Positions 19,641 to 31,048 of a DNA stretch of 64,000 nt are shown here, in pieces. Each line of letters opens with the position of its first letter. Within the stretch, counting starts at the first letter, position 1. A program made the position numbers and the translations under genes. Below the pieces are notes generated by a model, which was given only the letters and a program-made list of their open reading frames with translations, made no database searches and was not told the DNA's origin. Origin of the DNA: Tipula vernalis (Eukaryota > Arthropoda > Insecta > Diptera > Tipulidae); the NCBI GenBank assembly GCA_958295665.1, contig OY282560.1, positions 303,735,536-303,799,535 on the forward strand. The letters are read 5' to 3'.

Positions 19641-19937
19641 GACTTCGTAAACCAAACACAATTGAGATGTTAATTTTCATTAAGATGAAAATGCGCTTCA
19701 TCGCAAAAGATGATTTTTGATGAAAAAACTTCATTTCGTTCAAGCATCCAATTAACAAAACGACGACGATTTAAATGGTCTGGCGGCCTCAATTTTTGAG
19801 TTATGAATTTTGTATGGATGCAAATGCAGATCAACATGCAAAATGCGTCGTAATGTGATTCGTATAATGTTTAGTTCTTGTGAACGATGTCTGGTTGATG
19901 TGCTTGGTTCATTATGAACACTGTAACGAATCCCCAA
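19640..19937 (-). pseudogene. Mariner-like transposase, middle fragment
   Basis: The minus strand reads STSTRHRSQELNI, then ITLRRILHVDLHLHPYKI (second HTH), and, after a frame change, RRRFVNWMLERNEVFSSKI followed by FCDEAHFHLNEN, which contains the first catalytic Asp of the DDE/D core. The same order is seen in the fuller copy at 56868-57881. The two later catalytic Asp residues are missing because gypsy gag sequence follows at about 19640. It lies on the wrong side of the 18345-18733 fragment to be one simple copy. Confidence 0.55.
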
Positions 19938-20902
19938 GGGATTACGTTAACAGACATGAGAATAGCGGTCTGATGCGGTATAGTAGCTGGCTAGAGCTCA
20001 CGGTGCGGCGTGGGGATTCTCAGACATATTTCTCATGCTTGAATAACCGCATGATGAACAAAATTAGAGGGGCAAATGGAAATTAACAATTACATTGCCA
20101 CGGCCTCAGCGGCAAAAGAAAATAATAAGCTGGGAGTGATCGTTTCGGAGTGACCGTCTCAATCCCAGGCGACTACCGCCGTGACTGCCACACGAGCCTC
20201 CCCTCATCGGCCCGCCTACTGGGATGCTGTTTCCCAGTCGCGACGGCTCCCGATGCCATTTATGAAGGAGGGACGCCCGCATGACAATCCCAGCGACAAT
20301 CCCCCGGAACGAGACCGTCACCCCGACGCGATCAACTCATGTGGCGTGCCGCCCTCCAGCACAGCCTGCCCTGGAGGAACGAACGGCACGCACGGAAAAG
20401 GGAAAGGCCGACCCTTCGCATGACCCCATCTCACATCATCCGATCAATTAATCGCCTAAGGGCACATGGTGCGCTTAGCACTCGACAGTTAAAAATTCAA
20501 ACAAAAAATTATTTGTTACGGTAAAAGCAAAAAACTGAAAAATTTGTTAGAAAAACTACGTTACCACTGATTCTACGTTATATTAAAATTTTTACTTTCA
20601 CTACTCACTTCAAAAAATCAAAAAGAAAGATAACACCAAAGTACCTGAAACAGAAAGATGGACCGCTATGTAGTCGAACCACACCCAAAGCGGACAACCG
20701 AACCGAAGCGAAGCACAAAGAAAAGTCGCAAAAACTCCAAACGCTATCATGCAAACAACGAAGAAAAGAAGAAATCAGCGGGATAATTGCTCTGTGTGGG
20801 ATTTCCACCAAATCGGTGGACCACCACGAATCGCGAGTATGACCGCACAAAGTAAATATATAGTATATAAAGAAAAAAACGGAGGGAAAAACAACTGTTA
20901 CA
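19922..20902 (+). repeat. GC-rich LTR-like region (TGTAAC...GTTACA) with motif copy B
   Basis: A 981-bp stretch that starts TGTAACGAATCCCC and ends ACTGTTACA, with inverted 6-bp ends of LTR type. It contains the structured motif (copy B, 19957-20022), a strikingly GC-rich block (about 20100-20430), and a TATA-like TATATAGTATATAAAG at 20857-20872. No matching second LTR or primer site was found. The GC-rich block gives open frames on both strands, but none resembles a known protein. Confidence 0.3.
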
Positions 20903-23409
20903 ATTAAATTTTACAGTTGGTTTTTCCTAACAAAAAAATCGTACCTTTTTATTTCTTACCCACCTGGCCCGTCCGACCACACCGCAACCAGCGCCGACGC
21001 AGGATCCCCCTCTCAAAATGCCGGCCGGCCCACACGGGCGGGAATACTTTATCAGCCCGATTTTTTTTCCGGAATGATTTTATGTACGGGTTTTTTTTAT
21101 TATTTTTTTTTTCTCTTACTGATGATGTTCTGACTTTAATTGTATAAACCAACGTCGTCAATTGACAATTTTAAAGCCACCAAGTAAACACAAAATCACC
21201 ATTAAGTATAACGACCCGGTGCGGCTTTCTTTCGTTAAATACTCGCACAATGGCAAATCAAAAAAAAAACTTCCACCGACGGCACCCAAACAAGTATCAA
21301 AAAAAAACGAAAATGTCTTAACTTTTTTTTTTCTTTTATTTACACATACAAAATTTTGTTGTTGTTTTTTTTTTATTTAATTATTCTCTTTATTCATGTA
21401 ACAAAAAAATGTTCTTGGTTTTTTATTTAATGACACACATTCGCCATTTTCTTTTTTTTTCTTGGTACACAATTAAATTTTTATCAATTATTCATTTAAA
21501 AATTTTATTTCATGACACATTTTCGCCATTTATTCTTTTATTTGATACACAATATTTTGGTTTTATAAAGTTTTACACCGAATTTAATACAAAATACTAT
21601 CAAAAGAATATAAATAAATGTATCAACTATAAACTTTATCAAAGCAAAACAAGCTTGATACTTCCTTTCAATACACAAAACTTGATTTTTAATTTAAATA
21701 TTTTTTCTCTTTGTTTTTTTTTTATACAATATATATGTACAAAATGTTTTTTTTTTTTTGGACTTATCGTCCCAAAAGCAAGAACTAAAACTTTTTTTTT
21801 TATTTAAAACTATTTAATAATCAAAATTAGATCGACTATCTTAACAAAACATAATAGACCGATCATTTGAAAATTCAAAACTAGACTTTTATTTATATAA
21901 AAAACTGGACTGATCGTCCCCAAACTCAAAATTAGACTTTCTTAAAAAGAATACAAAACTAGACTTTTATTTATATAAAAAACTGGACTGATCGTCCCCA
22001 AACTCAAAATTAGACTTTCTTAAAAAGAATACAAAACCAGACTAAAAAATCTACAAAAATATTTTTTCATCAAAAACTCAGAAGATTTTTCCCCCTCTTA
22101 TTTTTTCCCCGCATCGTTGTCTGTCCCGCTCGCTGCATCTGTGCACATATACATCATTTTTTTATTGTTTTATTTTGTTGTTTTTCTTTTTAGTATTGTA
22201 AAATCTTTATTCGTATTTATACATTCTTTCTCCTATGTACACAAATACAACGAACGAGACAAACAACGACGACGAACACATGCATACACTCAGCTGCACG
22301 GTCGCCTCGAGCTCGTGTCCAATCCACCAATTGGTTTCTTTCCTTTCCTTTTCCCACACAGAGCAAATATCACGCGCCAATCCACGCCAATGATATCAAA
22401 AGAAAAAAATGGAACATTCGAGACCGAACACTGTAGCATTGCAAACACTCCATCTCACACTCGCAATACATGTACACACACCAACTCGCAAGAAATATGT
22501 ATGTCTGTACATGACAGTATGGAAAACAAGTAATGCAGAAAAAAAATAAAATATGTTTACATAAAAATCGAGGAGAATATCAAATTTAAATTTGGAAATC
22601 ATGACGTCATCGAGCATAAATACAAACACCATGGTGATCATGGTAATCTACAATGACAAAACAAAAAAAATTTCAAAATATATGCGCGCCTGGAACTCTC
22701 GCAAGAACCAAATTCCTCCGCCTCAGGTGGAGACGTCTGCCCGTCGTAACAACACTTTCACTAACAGTTGCGACTGCATCAGGAGTACAAACTGGATGAA
22801 CATGTTGTTACGGTCTACGATCTTCTACTAAACCAGTTTCTTCAAAACGATCAATAATTTTGCCAATTGCACGAATTTAATAATATTATTACACTAACAC
22901 TTTTAGTTAAATTTATTATTTTTATTTATTTTTATTTATAATTCCATATTTTAGTTTCTTGTTTTTCTTTTATAATTTTATTCGATACACTTTTTTAGTT
23001 TAATTTATTATTTTTCTTAATCTACTTAAATTTATCTTCTTAAAATACCGATGTACTATTATTTTTGTCGATATGCCCTCGACAAAATGCAAATACAATC
23101 TGAATCTAATGTGGAATTAAATTATTATCTATACAAATACTTGGTTAAAAATATAATTTGAAATATGAATAGATTCTTAATAAAAACATTTATACAATTT
23201 TATGAAATATGATTTTTTTAAATAAAGAATATTAACTATTTAGAATTTGCATTTTTATTGGAAATATGATTTTAAAATAAAAAAATATAATGTCTATGCG
23301 AATGACCGATATGTTGACATTCGGAATGTCGAAAAACTCTCACGTAATTTACGAAATGTTGTGGTTTTTGAACGATTATTTTCATAATAAATTTGGACAA
23401 TCAAAATGG
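20903..23409. other. Long non-coding, poly(T)-rich stretch
   Basis: Apart from a short GC-rich patch (about 20960-21060) and a 78-bp tandem repeat (21881-22045), it is A/T-rich with many T runs. Open frames (for example 21409-21807 and 22117-22533) are Phe/Ile/Lys-rich and composition-driven. It could be the untranslated leader of a retroelement whose LTR is at 19922. Confidence 0.35.
21881..22045 (+). repeat. Tandem repeat, 78-bp unit, about 2.1 copies
   Basis: CTAGACTTTTATTTATATAA begins at 21881 and again at 21959. The intervening GGACTGATCGTCCCCAAACT and TTAGACTTTCTTAAAAAGAA are repeated almost without change, so the duplication is recent. Weaker related phrases (AATTAGATCGACT, ATAGACCGATC) occur just upstream. 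Confidence 0.85.
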
Positions 23410-23551
23410 GTTGTTGTATGGGTGTGGGCTCGTGGTATGGTGTATGGGGGTGATGTGTGTGTATATATGCACACTTAAACACGCGGTTCGTAACACTGTT
23501 CGAGTCCCTAACCTCACATATATAAAGAACTGAATTTAGTTTTATTTATTA
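23410..23551 (-). repeat. Fragment of the CsRn1-like LTR (matches 31725-31852)
   Basis: About 95 bases, including CACGCGGTTCGTAACACTGT and TCGAGTCCCTAACCTCACAT, are identical to 31770-31852 in the same orientation. The left part is similar but diverged. It ends at TTTTATTTATTA, after which the copies differ. It could be a decayed 3' LTR of the CsRn1-like element, 8 kb away, or an independent fragment. Confidence 0.6.
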
Positions 23552-23828
23552 AGCTATTGAAACCTCAGTTTCCTAAACTTCATTTAAACAGAACCTCTAA
23601 ACCAATTAAAATATTCACCCAACAAACAGTCAAATATGATTTTGTTTCTATAACTAAATTTCTTATAGTTTCGACCAACCTGACTTTAACCGACTCGGTT
23701 TACAAATTATAATCATACTAATAAAATAATTCAAAAAAATTAAATAACAATATTACAAAATATTATCTAATACATTTACATACTAATATTATTTAAACAG
23801 TTTTCGTTAAAAATGGCTTAATTCATGA

Positions 23829-24818
23829 TATATCAAATACACCCTCAAACGGTTTATTAGTGATTTGAAATCCATCAACATCCTTGATTAAATACCTGTC
23901 GTTTCCCAAAACATTATCAATCACGTAAGGTCCTCTGTATTTAGGAATCAATTTTTTATTAACTCCAGGTGTTGAATCGACATTCTTTACAACCACAAGA
24001 TCACCTCTGTGTTATTCAATCGGGTCCTTCCTCTTACGGTTAACATAGTTTTCATTATATATACTGTTGATTTTTAATAAAATTATTTTTGCAGCGGAAT
24101 CTCGCAACTCTTCGATCGGTAAATCGTCATTATATAACCGGTTATCTTCGTCGAGATATTCAATCAACTTATCGTTAACTGGCCCCTTGGTGTTGTCGCC
24201 AAACAATAACATACTAGGTGTCAATTTCGTGGAATTACATATCGAGTGATTATAGGCAAACTCAACATTCCCTAAAACTCGATCCCATTCGATTTCCCTT
24301 TCTTCGTCAACCAATTTTGAAAGCATCGGAGCCAATGTTCGATTAAATCGCTCAATTTGACCGTTTGCTTGAGGCACAGCACTAGCGACGAGAATATGCT
24401 GAATGTTGTTTTCCTCCATAAAATTCTTAAATTCGTACGAGGTAAAATTACTTCCACAATCTGTTATCAATTTATTCGGTCTACCAAACTGTTGAAAATA
24501 TAATTTGAAGCAATCAATGGTATCTTTTGAACTGGTCGTTTTTATCCCAAACAATCGGATATATTTGCTAAATCCATCTATGACTCCAAGTATAAATCGT
24601 CTTTTAAATCTTGTCAATTCTAGTGGTCCGTAGAAATCGGAATGTACTACATCAAACGGTTTGTTTCCTTTAGGAATTGAGTGTAGGTAGCCTTCGACTT
24701 TCCCACTCGGCTGATTATATTTGATGCACTTCAAACAATTTCTGATATATAATTCAACAATCGTTCGCATGTCTGGAAACCAATAGTGACGACTAATAAT
24801 CTCCAGAGTTTTGTTCAA
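23829..24818 (-). pseudogene. Ty3/gypsy integrase (micropia/mdg3-like), one stop
   Basis: The reading 24818-24012 contains the end of an HHCC zinc region (RHYWFPDMR and CLKCIKYNQ), the catalytic core with VVHSDFYGPL (Asp 1), LITDCGSNFTS (Asp 2) and NGQIERFNRTL (Glu), and the start of the C-terminal domain. A TAA near 24010 stops it; beyond, the same frame continues to about 23829 with HRGDLVVVKN and a GPYVIDNVLGNDRYL GPY/F module. RT and RNase H should precede, but at about 24820 the sequence switches to BEL/Pao gag. The break contains a 22-bp imperfect duplication. It inserted retroelement cDNA when whole; now a fragment. Confidence 0.75.
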
Positions 24819-24846
24819 TCCGAACAGAGTTTTGTTCGATCCGAGT
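24806..24846. repeat. 22-bp imperfect tandem duplication at an element junction
   Basis: CAGAGTTTTGTTC(A/G)ATCCGA occurs twice in a row exactly where gypsy integrase sequence meets BEL/Pao gag sequence. This may be a scar of template switching or of repair during formation of the chimera. Confidence 0.7.
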
Positions 24847-25945
24847 TACATCTTGAATTATGGTTTGGTTTAAGACAATTTGTACACATTCGCCCATTTA
24901 TGATGAAGTTATAATGGTCAACTGTGGATAATTTAAGAAAAGTTTGGCAGTTGAACAAACTATGAAATTCTTTGCAAAATGAGCATCTTGAAATGTTGCT
25001 GATAGTTGGTTGATCTGTGGAAACAAATGAGGAAATCTTATTTGAATTTCTGGATGGATTATATGAAACTGGTTTATTGAAATTTTGATTTGAATTATTA
25101 TTAGGAAGTTGGAAACTATTGCGTGTAGATCGTTTAATTTTGAGGGACTCAATGTTTTGTAATATGTGACATCGTTTTTTTAAAAATGTTATGAAATGGT
25201 CCCAAGTCGGAAGTTCGTTAATTTGAAGAGTACTTTCCCATTCTTTAAGTGAATTTATATCCATCCTCTTGACTAAACTAATGATCACCAATTCTGATAG
25301 ACCACTCAATACCTGGCCACAAGATTCTAGAGCACAGACATGTGCATTGCATTCATTTAATAAAGTCCATAATTCTTGTGAAGACTCTTTGGAACAGGAA
25401 GGTAAATTTAAAACTGCTTCTACGTATTGGTCTACTATAATAGCTACATTGTCGTACCTTTGACATAAATTATTCATGCATTTTGATAACCTTTTGACGA
25501 TATTGTAATTTGTCCTATTGTATGTAAGGCTTCGCCTTGTAATTTTTCTAGCTAATATGTGTATTTAATAACGTCGTCAATGTCTATTCTATTGTGAATA
25601 TGTGCTTGAAAAATGTCTCGAAAGGTTTTAAATAATCCTAACCCATTTTAAATAATCGCCATTGAAATTTGGAATTTGTAAGGGTGGATGCGATATTCTT
25701 GAAAATCCAGATGGAAATTCGCTGGATTTATTTGGCTCACTGTTTTTGATTTGCACATTTAAATCTTTGAATTCTAAATTCTGATGTTCATCTTGTTTAA
25801 AATTACCAATTATGTACTATATTTTTTTTAAGTCACTATTATGTACTAGTTGTTCAGTCTGTGATGAAATTAATGGAGGTTTATTGATTTCTATAACGTT
25901 TGATGATGAATGAGATCTGACACTTTCTAATGAACGAGTTCTGGG
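24830..25945 (-). pseudogene. BEL/Pao gag remnant
   Basis: The longest open part (25477-24830) has a helical stretch with LKEWESTLQINELPTWDHF, as in the DUF1759-type region of BEL gag, and ends in knuckles CSFCKEFHSLFNC and CTNCLKPNHNSRC. Upstream, in other frames with stops, HPPLQIPNFNGDYLKW (near 25680) is the BEL matrix/capsid entry motif, and a Ser/Asn-rich N-terminal region reaches 25945, where a MITE is inserted. No pol follows. In intact elements this forms the particle core. Confidence 0.7.
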
Positions 25946-25948
25946 GGC

Positions 25949-26089
25949 CTATTATGCAATTTTTCGATTTCGATTTTTTTCGATATCGGAAAAATTCGAT
26001 TCGATGCGGATTTGTCCTATTAGGAAAGTTAGTTTTCGAATTTTTTCGATATCGAAAAAATTCGATAAGTCCCATATTAAGCATAATAG
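25949..26089. mobile_element. Small foldback MITE
   Basis: It begins CTATTATGC and ends with the inverse complement GCATAATAG. Inside are two palindromic TTTTTTCGATATCG-centred blocks; AATTTTTTCGATATCGAAAA (26037 onward) is part of a 24-bp perfect palindrome. It sits at the N-terminal edge of the BEL gag remnant. No clean target duplication was seen. Confidence 0.5.
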
Positions 26090-26164
26090 AAAGTTTTTGC
26101 GTTACAGTTTGTGATTAATAAAGTTAATTAAAAATAGTAATTAAAATAAAAAAATATTTTCTTT

Positions 26165-26395
26165 TGAACATTTGAACAATTCATGAAATCCATATTTTTT
26201 TCCAACCAATTACTGTTTTTGTTGGAGGGTGTTCGTCATTTAGCTCTTTTGTCAAATCTTCCCATAATTTGTTACTAGTTTCTTTAAATTGAGGGGAATT
26301 TAAATAATTTTTTGCTATCCCATCATTTTCTCCATGAAAGAGACTAGCACATTACATTGGTTGGGGTTCGTCGTCCTGATAAACAAATTTGAATT
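26165..26395 (-). pseudogene. Myb/SANT-like (zeste-type) protein fragment
   Basis: The minus strand reads SPQFKETSNKLWEDLTKELN, then KTVIGWKKIW, the third helix region of the Myb/SANT-like domain also seen at 17378-17563. An in-frame stop lies near 26352. It is a fragment of a Harbinger-associated or related regulator, cut on the left side and next to the hAT element. Confidence 0.45.
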
Positions 26396-26399
26396 AAAA

Positions 26400-29385
26400 A
26401 AATTTATTAGTTGCAGAGCTGTTAGGCCGCCTGCGTGCAAAATAATTTCCTGCCGCTCCCCGTCCTTTCTATAAAAAAATTTCTACAATCCAAAATAAAA
26501 ATAACATTTTAGTTTATGAAAATTATATTTTATTAATCACAAAACAGATAAGTTTAGGAAAGTTATAGTTTAGTACACACAAAAAATAGAAAGTCTATGA
26601 AATTAATAGTTTACTACTCACAAAAAAGAGACTTTTCTTGCCTTGTTCAAAGCAAATTGTGAAATTAAGTCATGTGTATCTAAATTATCTAGGATTTCAT
26701 GTTCAATTGAAATTATTGATATATTACTTAGACGTTCCTGGAGCATAGTTGATCTTAAATAATTGTTTATTATCTTTAATTTTGAAAAGGATCTTTCACC
26801 TGTTGCAACTGAGATTGGTAATGTTAATAAAATTCTGGTCACAATAAATATATTTGGGAATGTTGCCTGAAGATCATTTTGTAAAATATATAATAATATA
26901 GATTGAGGTTTAATATCTTCTTCTTTTAAAAATACCTTTATAGTTTTTATCTCTTCGAATAAATCAATTCCATTAATATCGGACTCATTTCTTTGCTCGT
27001 CAGTTAATTTCAAATGCAAATCTTTGCAGCTTTGCAAAAGTATTTCTTCTGTTTCATCTTTAATATTATACATAAATCCAAGTATATCATTATACAATTT
27101 TAGCGCTTCGAATCTGGTTGTAATTGATACTAATGCTTGGTCTATAATGCAGAAATAAAAGTTAATTTTAAAATTTGCTTTTGGATTTAATATTGGTTCA
27201 TCCTTGCATTCATAGTCAAAATTTGTTGGTTTTTTTCTTATTCTTAAACTTGTAACTTCTGGAAATTTAGGTTCTACGTGTAATTTTTGGGCTAATTCAC
27301 TAGCTGATGTAAGCATTTTTTCAAATTTATTATCAGTACGACAATTTTTAAAAAACTATTAAATCATCTAACGTGGTAACGCTTCTCTTAATATCGGTTT
27401 TTGGGTTCTGTAATATTTGACTAACAACATTAATTTTCATCAAAATTTCATGCCAAATAACAATGGAACATAAATAACGATAACTTGATATTTTTAGTGA
27501 AAGTGAATTTGCCACATGTCTGGTTTTAAAGCCAATCAGTTGATCATTTGATATTTCAAGAAGAGATTCATAAATTTGTTCAGTATGATACCTTAGTGGT
27601 TGGATGGCATCAATTCTACTTGACCACCTTGTATCGCTCAGGGGTTTTAATTTTAAATTCGTTAAATATTTTACTATTATCGACCATCTTTTAGTTGACG
27701 CCGAAAAAAATACATATATTTCTTGTACTAAATCAAAAAATGTTACTGTTTCATGTGAAATATGTGCCGCATCATTAACAACTAAATTTAAGCTATGAGC
27801 AGAACATGGTACAAAAAATGCTCGCGGATTTATATTTAAAATTCTTTTTTGTAAGCCATTATGCTTTCCTCGCATATTGGCTCCATTGTCATATCCCTGT
27901 CCACGCATATTATGAATATTTATATTGAGATTTGAAAGTTCTTTTAAAACAAATTCTGTTAACCCCTCGCCGGTAGTATTTGTTATTGGATAGAAACCCA
28001 AGAAATGTTCACGTTATTCAATTTTTTTTGATTCCAAATTCACAATTCTTATAACAATAGTTAATTGCTCGGTATGACTAACATCTGGTGTGCAATCCAA
28101 TATAATTGAAAAATATTTTGCTTTTCTAATTAAATCTAATATAGCGTTTTTAATCCTAGTGCTAATAATATTGATAATTTCGTTTTGTATTTTATCCCCC
28201 AAATAATGAGGCATATATTTCAAATTGTTTCGAAACTTTTCAATCCGTTGTACATGCTCTTGCATAATAGGGTCAAATCTAGCAACCATTTCTACTGCTT
28301 TCAAAAAGTTTCCATTGTTATTTGCATATAATTGATTTGACTTTCCTCTTATGGTAAGACATTGCCTAGAAAGATATTGAATAATAGATATTATTCGTTG
28401 AATTACTTCATACCAATGCTTCCGTTCGGCTTGTAATATTCTTTGGTTCGCAGCATCAACTGTAGTATTATTTTTTAATGATTTATTTAACAATATCCAT
28501 TTTTTTATATTTTCATTATGAAACTGACTTTTTTCATGTCGAGACAAAGTTAACGATAAATGTTGCCAATCAGAAAAGCCAGATGAATCGGCTAGACTGC
28601 TTTTATCACCGAAATCAAATATCCTGCAACAAAAACAATACACAGCATTTTTCGTAATGGAATACACAAGCCATTCGCGTTGTGTTTCTTCTCCTTTCGG
28701 TAATTGTCTTAAGTAATATTTTTTTGAAAATTTACGCCCACTTGTTGACAACGGGAAATCGAAATTTTTTACTTGATACGGTCCTTTTTCAACAAGGTTT
28801 CGTGCGGTAATACTTGATACATTATTTGCCCACAAACGTGGATCGTCGAATTTTATATTTGTTTCAAAATTTTCGTCAGATGAATTTTCAACACATGGAT
28901 TTTCAGGCCGAATTACTGTAGAAATTTCATATTCATCCGCATCGCTAGAATTTTTATTATCGTCAATAGAGTTTTCTTTTTCATTATTTAAAACAGATAT
29001 TTCATCACTTTCACTATCTCTTGTAATAGCTATGATAACGTTATTTTCTATTTCTATAGTTGATATTTGATTGCTTGACGACGCTGTTGGTGTATTTGTA
29101 TTTTGAAAATATTTTGGAAGCGAATTCTTCAAACTCTATAGATTTTACTTTATTTAAACGCTGCTTTTTATACTGCGCTCCAGATAAACGTTTAGTTTTT
29201 CTTCCGGTCATATCTAAGGGTGCAACGTGTAAATCATTCTAATAATAAATACGTACATTATAACAATTGGTTAACAAAAATATAGAAAACAATGCATTAT
29301 ACTTACCAAATTTTATTTTTATAAATTTTACAACTTGAAATGTTGACTTGGTGAAAACATTAAAACACTAAATGACTTGACAAGA
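26400..29385 (-). mobile_element. hAT transposon (TTF/ZMYM-type), degenerate
   Basis: The interval contains the broken transposase described separately and separates two unrelated retroelement fragments. A CAG-start at 26414 (CAGAGCTGTTAGGCCGCC) could be the left terminal repeat, as hAT ends commonly begin CA(G/A), but no inverse complement was found near 29385. Borders are therefore approximate and no 8-bp duplication was confirmed. Confidence 0.55.
26618..29212 (-). pseudogene. hAT-family transposase (TTF-type zinc finger, hAT dimerisation)
   Basis: Three consecutive readings on the minus strand form one protein interrupted by stops or shifts near 29130, 28005 and 27330. It begins MTGRKTKRLSGAQYKKQ (about 29212), the usual start of this family. 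Next comes a TTF-like finger around VYCFCCRIFDFG, then a DUF4371-like core with ILDCTPDVSHTEQL and GQGYDNGANMRG (RNase-H-fold catalytic region). It ends in the hAT C-terminal dimerisation block with LPISVATGERSFSKLKIINN and RLSNISIISIE. Intact relatives cut and paste with 8-bp target duplications. The breaks make this copy inactive as read. Confidence 0.85.
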
Positions 29386-29389
29386 TACT

Positions 29390-30160
29390 CGGGATCTGTT
29401 GGTATGCCCTTACGAGGTCGATCTTTGAAAATATCTGACAGCCGTCGAGCTGATGACTGAAATCCTCCACGAACGGTATTGGGTAACGATCGGGTCTCGT
29501 TTTTTTTTATTTAAACCGCGGTAATCTCCGCATAGTCTCCACCCACCGTTCTTTTTCTTTGTGATGTGGAGAGGACTGGCCCAATTGCTATTCGACGGAC
29601 GACATATTCCCTGACTCAACCAATGGTCTATTTCCTTTTTGGCAATTTTCATCTTCTCTGTGTTAAGACGTCGGACTTTTGCGGCGCATGGTTGACCTGC
29701 TGTTTCTATTTTATGCTCGACGCCGTGTTTGACCGTGTTGAGTGTAGGTGATTGAAAGGTAACCTGACTGAATTCCCGCAACAAACTTTGGATTTGTGGA
29801 TTACATGCATCCAATTTAATCGCTGTTAACTGATACGACGGTAGTGTAAACAAATTTCCGTGTATCGACAGAGAAGTCAGCTGATCAATCAGTCTTTTGT
29901 CTCTAACATCGACCAACAGTCCATAGTGCAAAAGAAAATCGGCTCCGATGATACATCGGTCGGCGTCCGCAATTGTGAACTTCCAAACGAACGGACGACG
30001 TAGCCCCAAATTTAATTTCAGTCCCCTGGTACCGAATGTCTCGATCGCTGTAGAATTCGCCGCGAATAATTTTAAATCCGATTTTGTTGATCTTTGTCAT
30101 AGCGTTGGGATTACGACTGAAACTTCAGCTCCGGTGTCGATGAGAAACTGCTGTTTTGAA
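29390..30160 (-). pseudogene. CsRn1-like protease and N-terminal RT
   Basis: Near 30145 the frame holds QQFLIDTGAEVSV, the aspartic-protease active site. After a stop region the reading 30009-29410 continues the protease fold (CIIGADFLLHYGLL) and enters RT: VEHKIETAGQPCAAKVRRL, then NWASPLHITKKKNGGWRLCG and GDYRGLN. A one-base shift in a run of A residues near 29510 (AAAAAAAAAC) breaks the frame before PDRYPIPFVEDF. The YxDD catalytic box is not present because the element is cut at 29390. Confidence 0.7.
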
Positions 30161-30229
30161 ATTTGAGTGGCTACTATTACTTGTCGCGAAAAGTGATGAG
30201 CCTATATGTTTTCCGAAGTGGATCGAGCT

Positions 30230-31048
30230 TGTCCCTGCTCGAATTTGTATGGTTTGTTGCACTTCTTAGCGTTAATTCCGAATCTATAATGATACCAGCA
30301 TTTTAGAAAAGCTGTGACATGGGATTCTGATCGCGATTTGCTTCGCGAACATCGCTAGTTATCTGGTTGATTTTGACTATCGCGCCTGGATCGTCTTTCG
30401 CTCGTAATCCAACTATCGAAACGTTTTGTCAAAGCGTTAATGCTTGCTGCTACTGATTAATGGTCCGCACCCGATGTACTTTGCGACTGACCGGAAGGAA
30501 ATGTTATAAATACCTAATGGTCTGTGAATTTCCATAATTTTATCCGCTGATGTGGCAATTTTATCTAATTCGCACTCTTCTATGCATGATAAAATTTCTT
30601 GTATGTTTGTGGGCAATCTCTGTAACCACAAACTTCGAAGTACCGGCTCGGTGATTTGATTCATTCAAAGTGATTACATCTCGCGCAACAATTGCGACAG
30701 GTTTTTATCGCCGAGCTGCAGACCGGATAGCAAACGGTTTTGTTTACTTCGCGCTGAGTTGCATAGCCTGTCAACTATGGCTGTTTTTAATGCTTTGTAT
30801 GCATCTGACGCGGAGGGTTTCAACACCAATTCGCGAACGCACTTTATGGTTTCCGCGTCAAGTGCTGCCACTAAATGACCGTATTTCGTCTTGTCCACAG
30901 TAACGCCACGCAACTCGAACTGAGCCTCGAGATGTTTGAACCATATTTCAGGATTATCTCGATTGACCATGGAATATTTCACTGACACTCTGTAAATGTT
31001 TGTCGTATGTTTGTCGACCGATACTTTCTGATCGTCGTTGTTACTCAT
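30230..31048 (-). pseudogene. CsRn1-like gag
   Basis: The gag start MSNNDDQKVSVDKH (31048) leads into NPEIWFKHLEAQFELRGVT, the signature of gag in the CsRn1/Osvaldo-type elements. The first reading ends at a stop near 30676. The next (30664-30437) continues LWLQRLPTNIQEIL and ADKIMEIHRP. The cysteine motif CWYHYRFGINAKKCNKP follows near 30300 in another frame. At least two disruptions, so no full gag. It is preceded by the primer site and leader, consistent with translation from a full-length RNA in ancestors. Confidence 0.7.

Noticed and set aside
20106..20524. Protein-coding gene in the GC-rich island
   Set aside because: Open frames exist on both strands and several registers, as expected in GC-rich DNA poor in stop codons. 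None shows a domain.
21409..22533. 132- and 138-codon plus-strand ORFs
   Set aside because: Composition-driven (Phe, Lys, Ile, His/Thr-rich) in T-rich and CA-rich sequence; no similarity recognised.
24012..31048. One single gypsy element spanning integrase at 24 kb and gag at 31 kb
   Set aside because: The integrase is of micropia/mdg3 type while the gag, primer site and RT are CsRn1-like, and BEL and hAT sequence lies between them.
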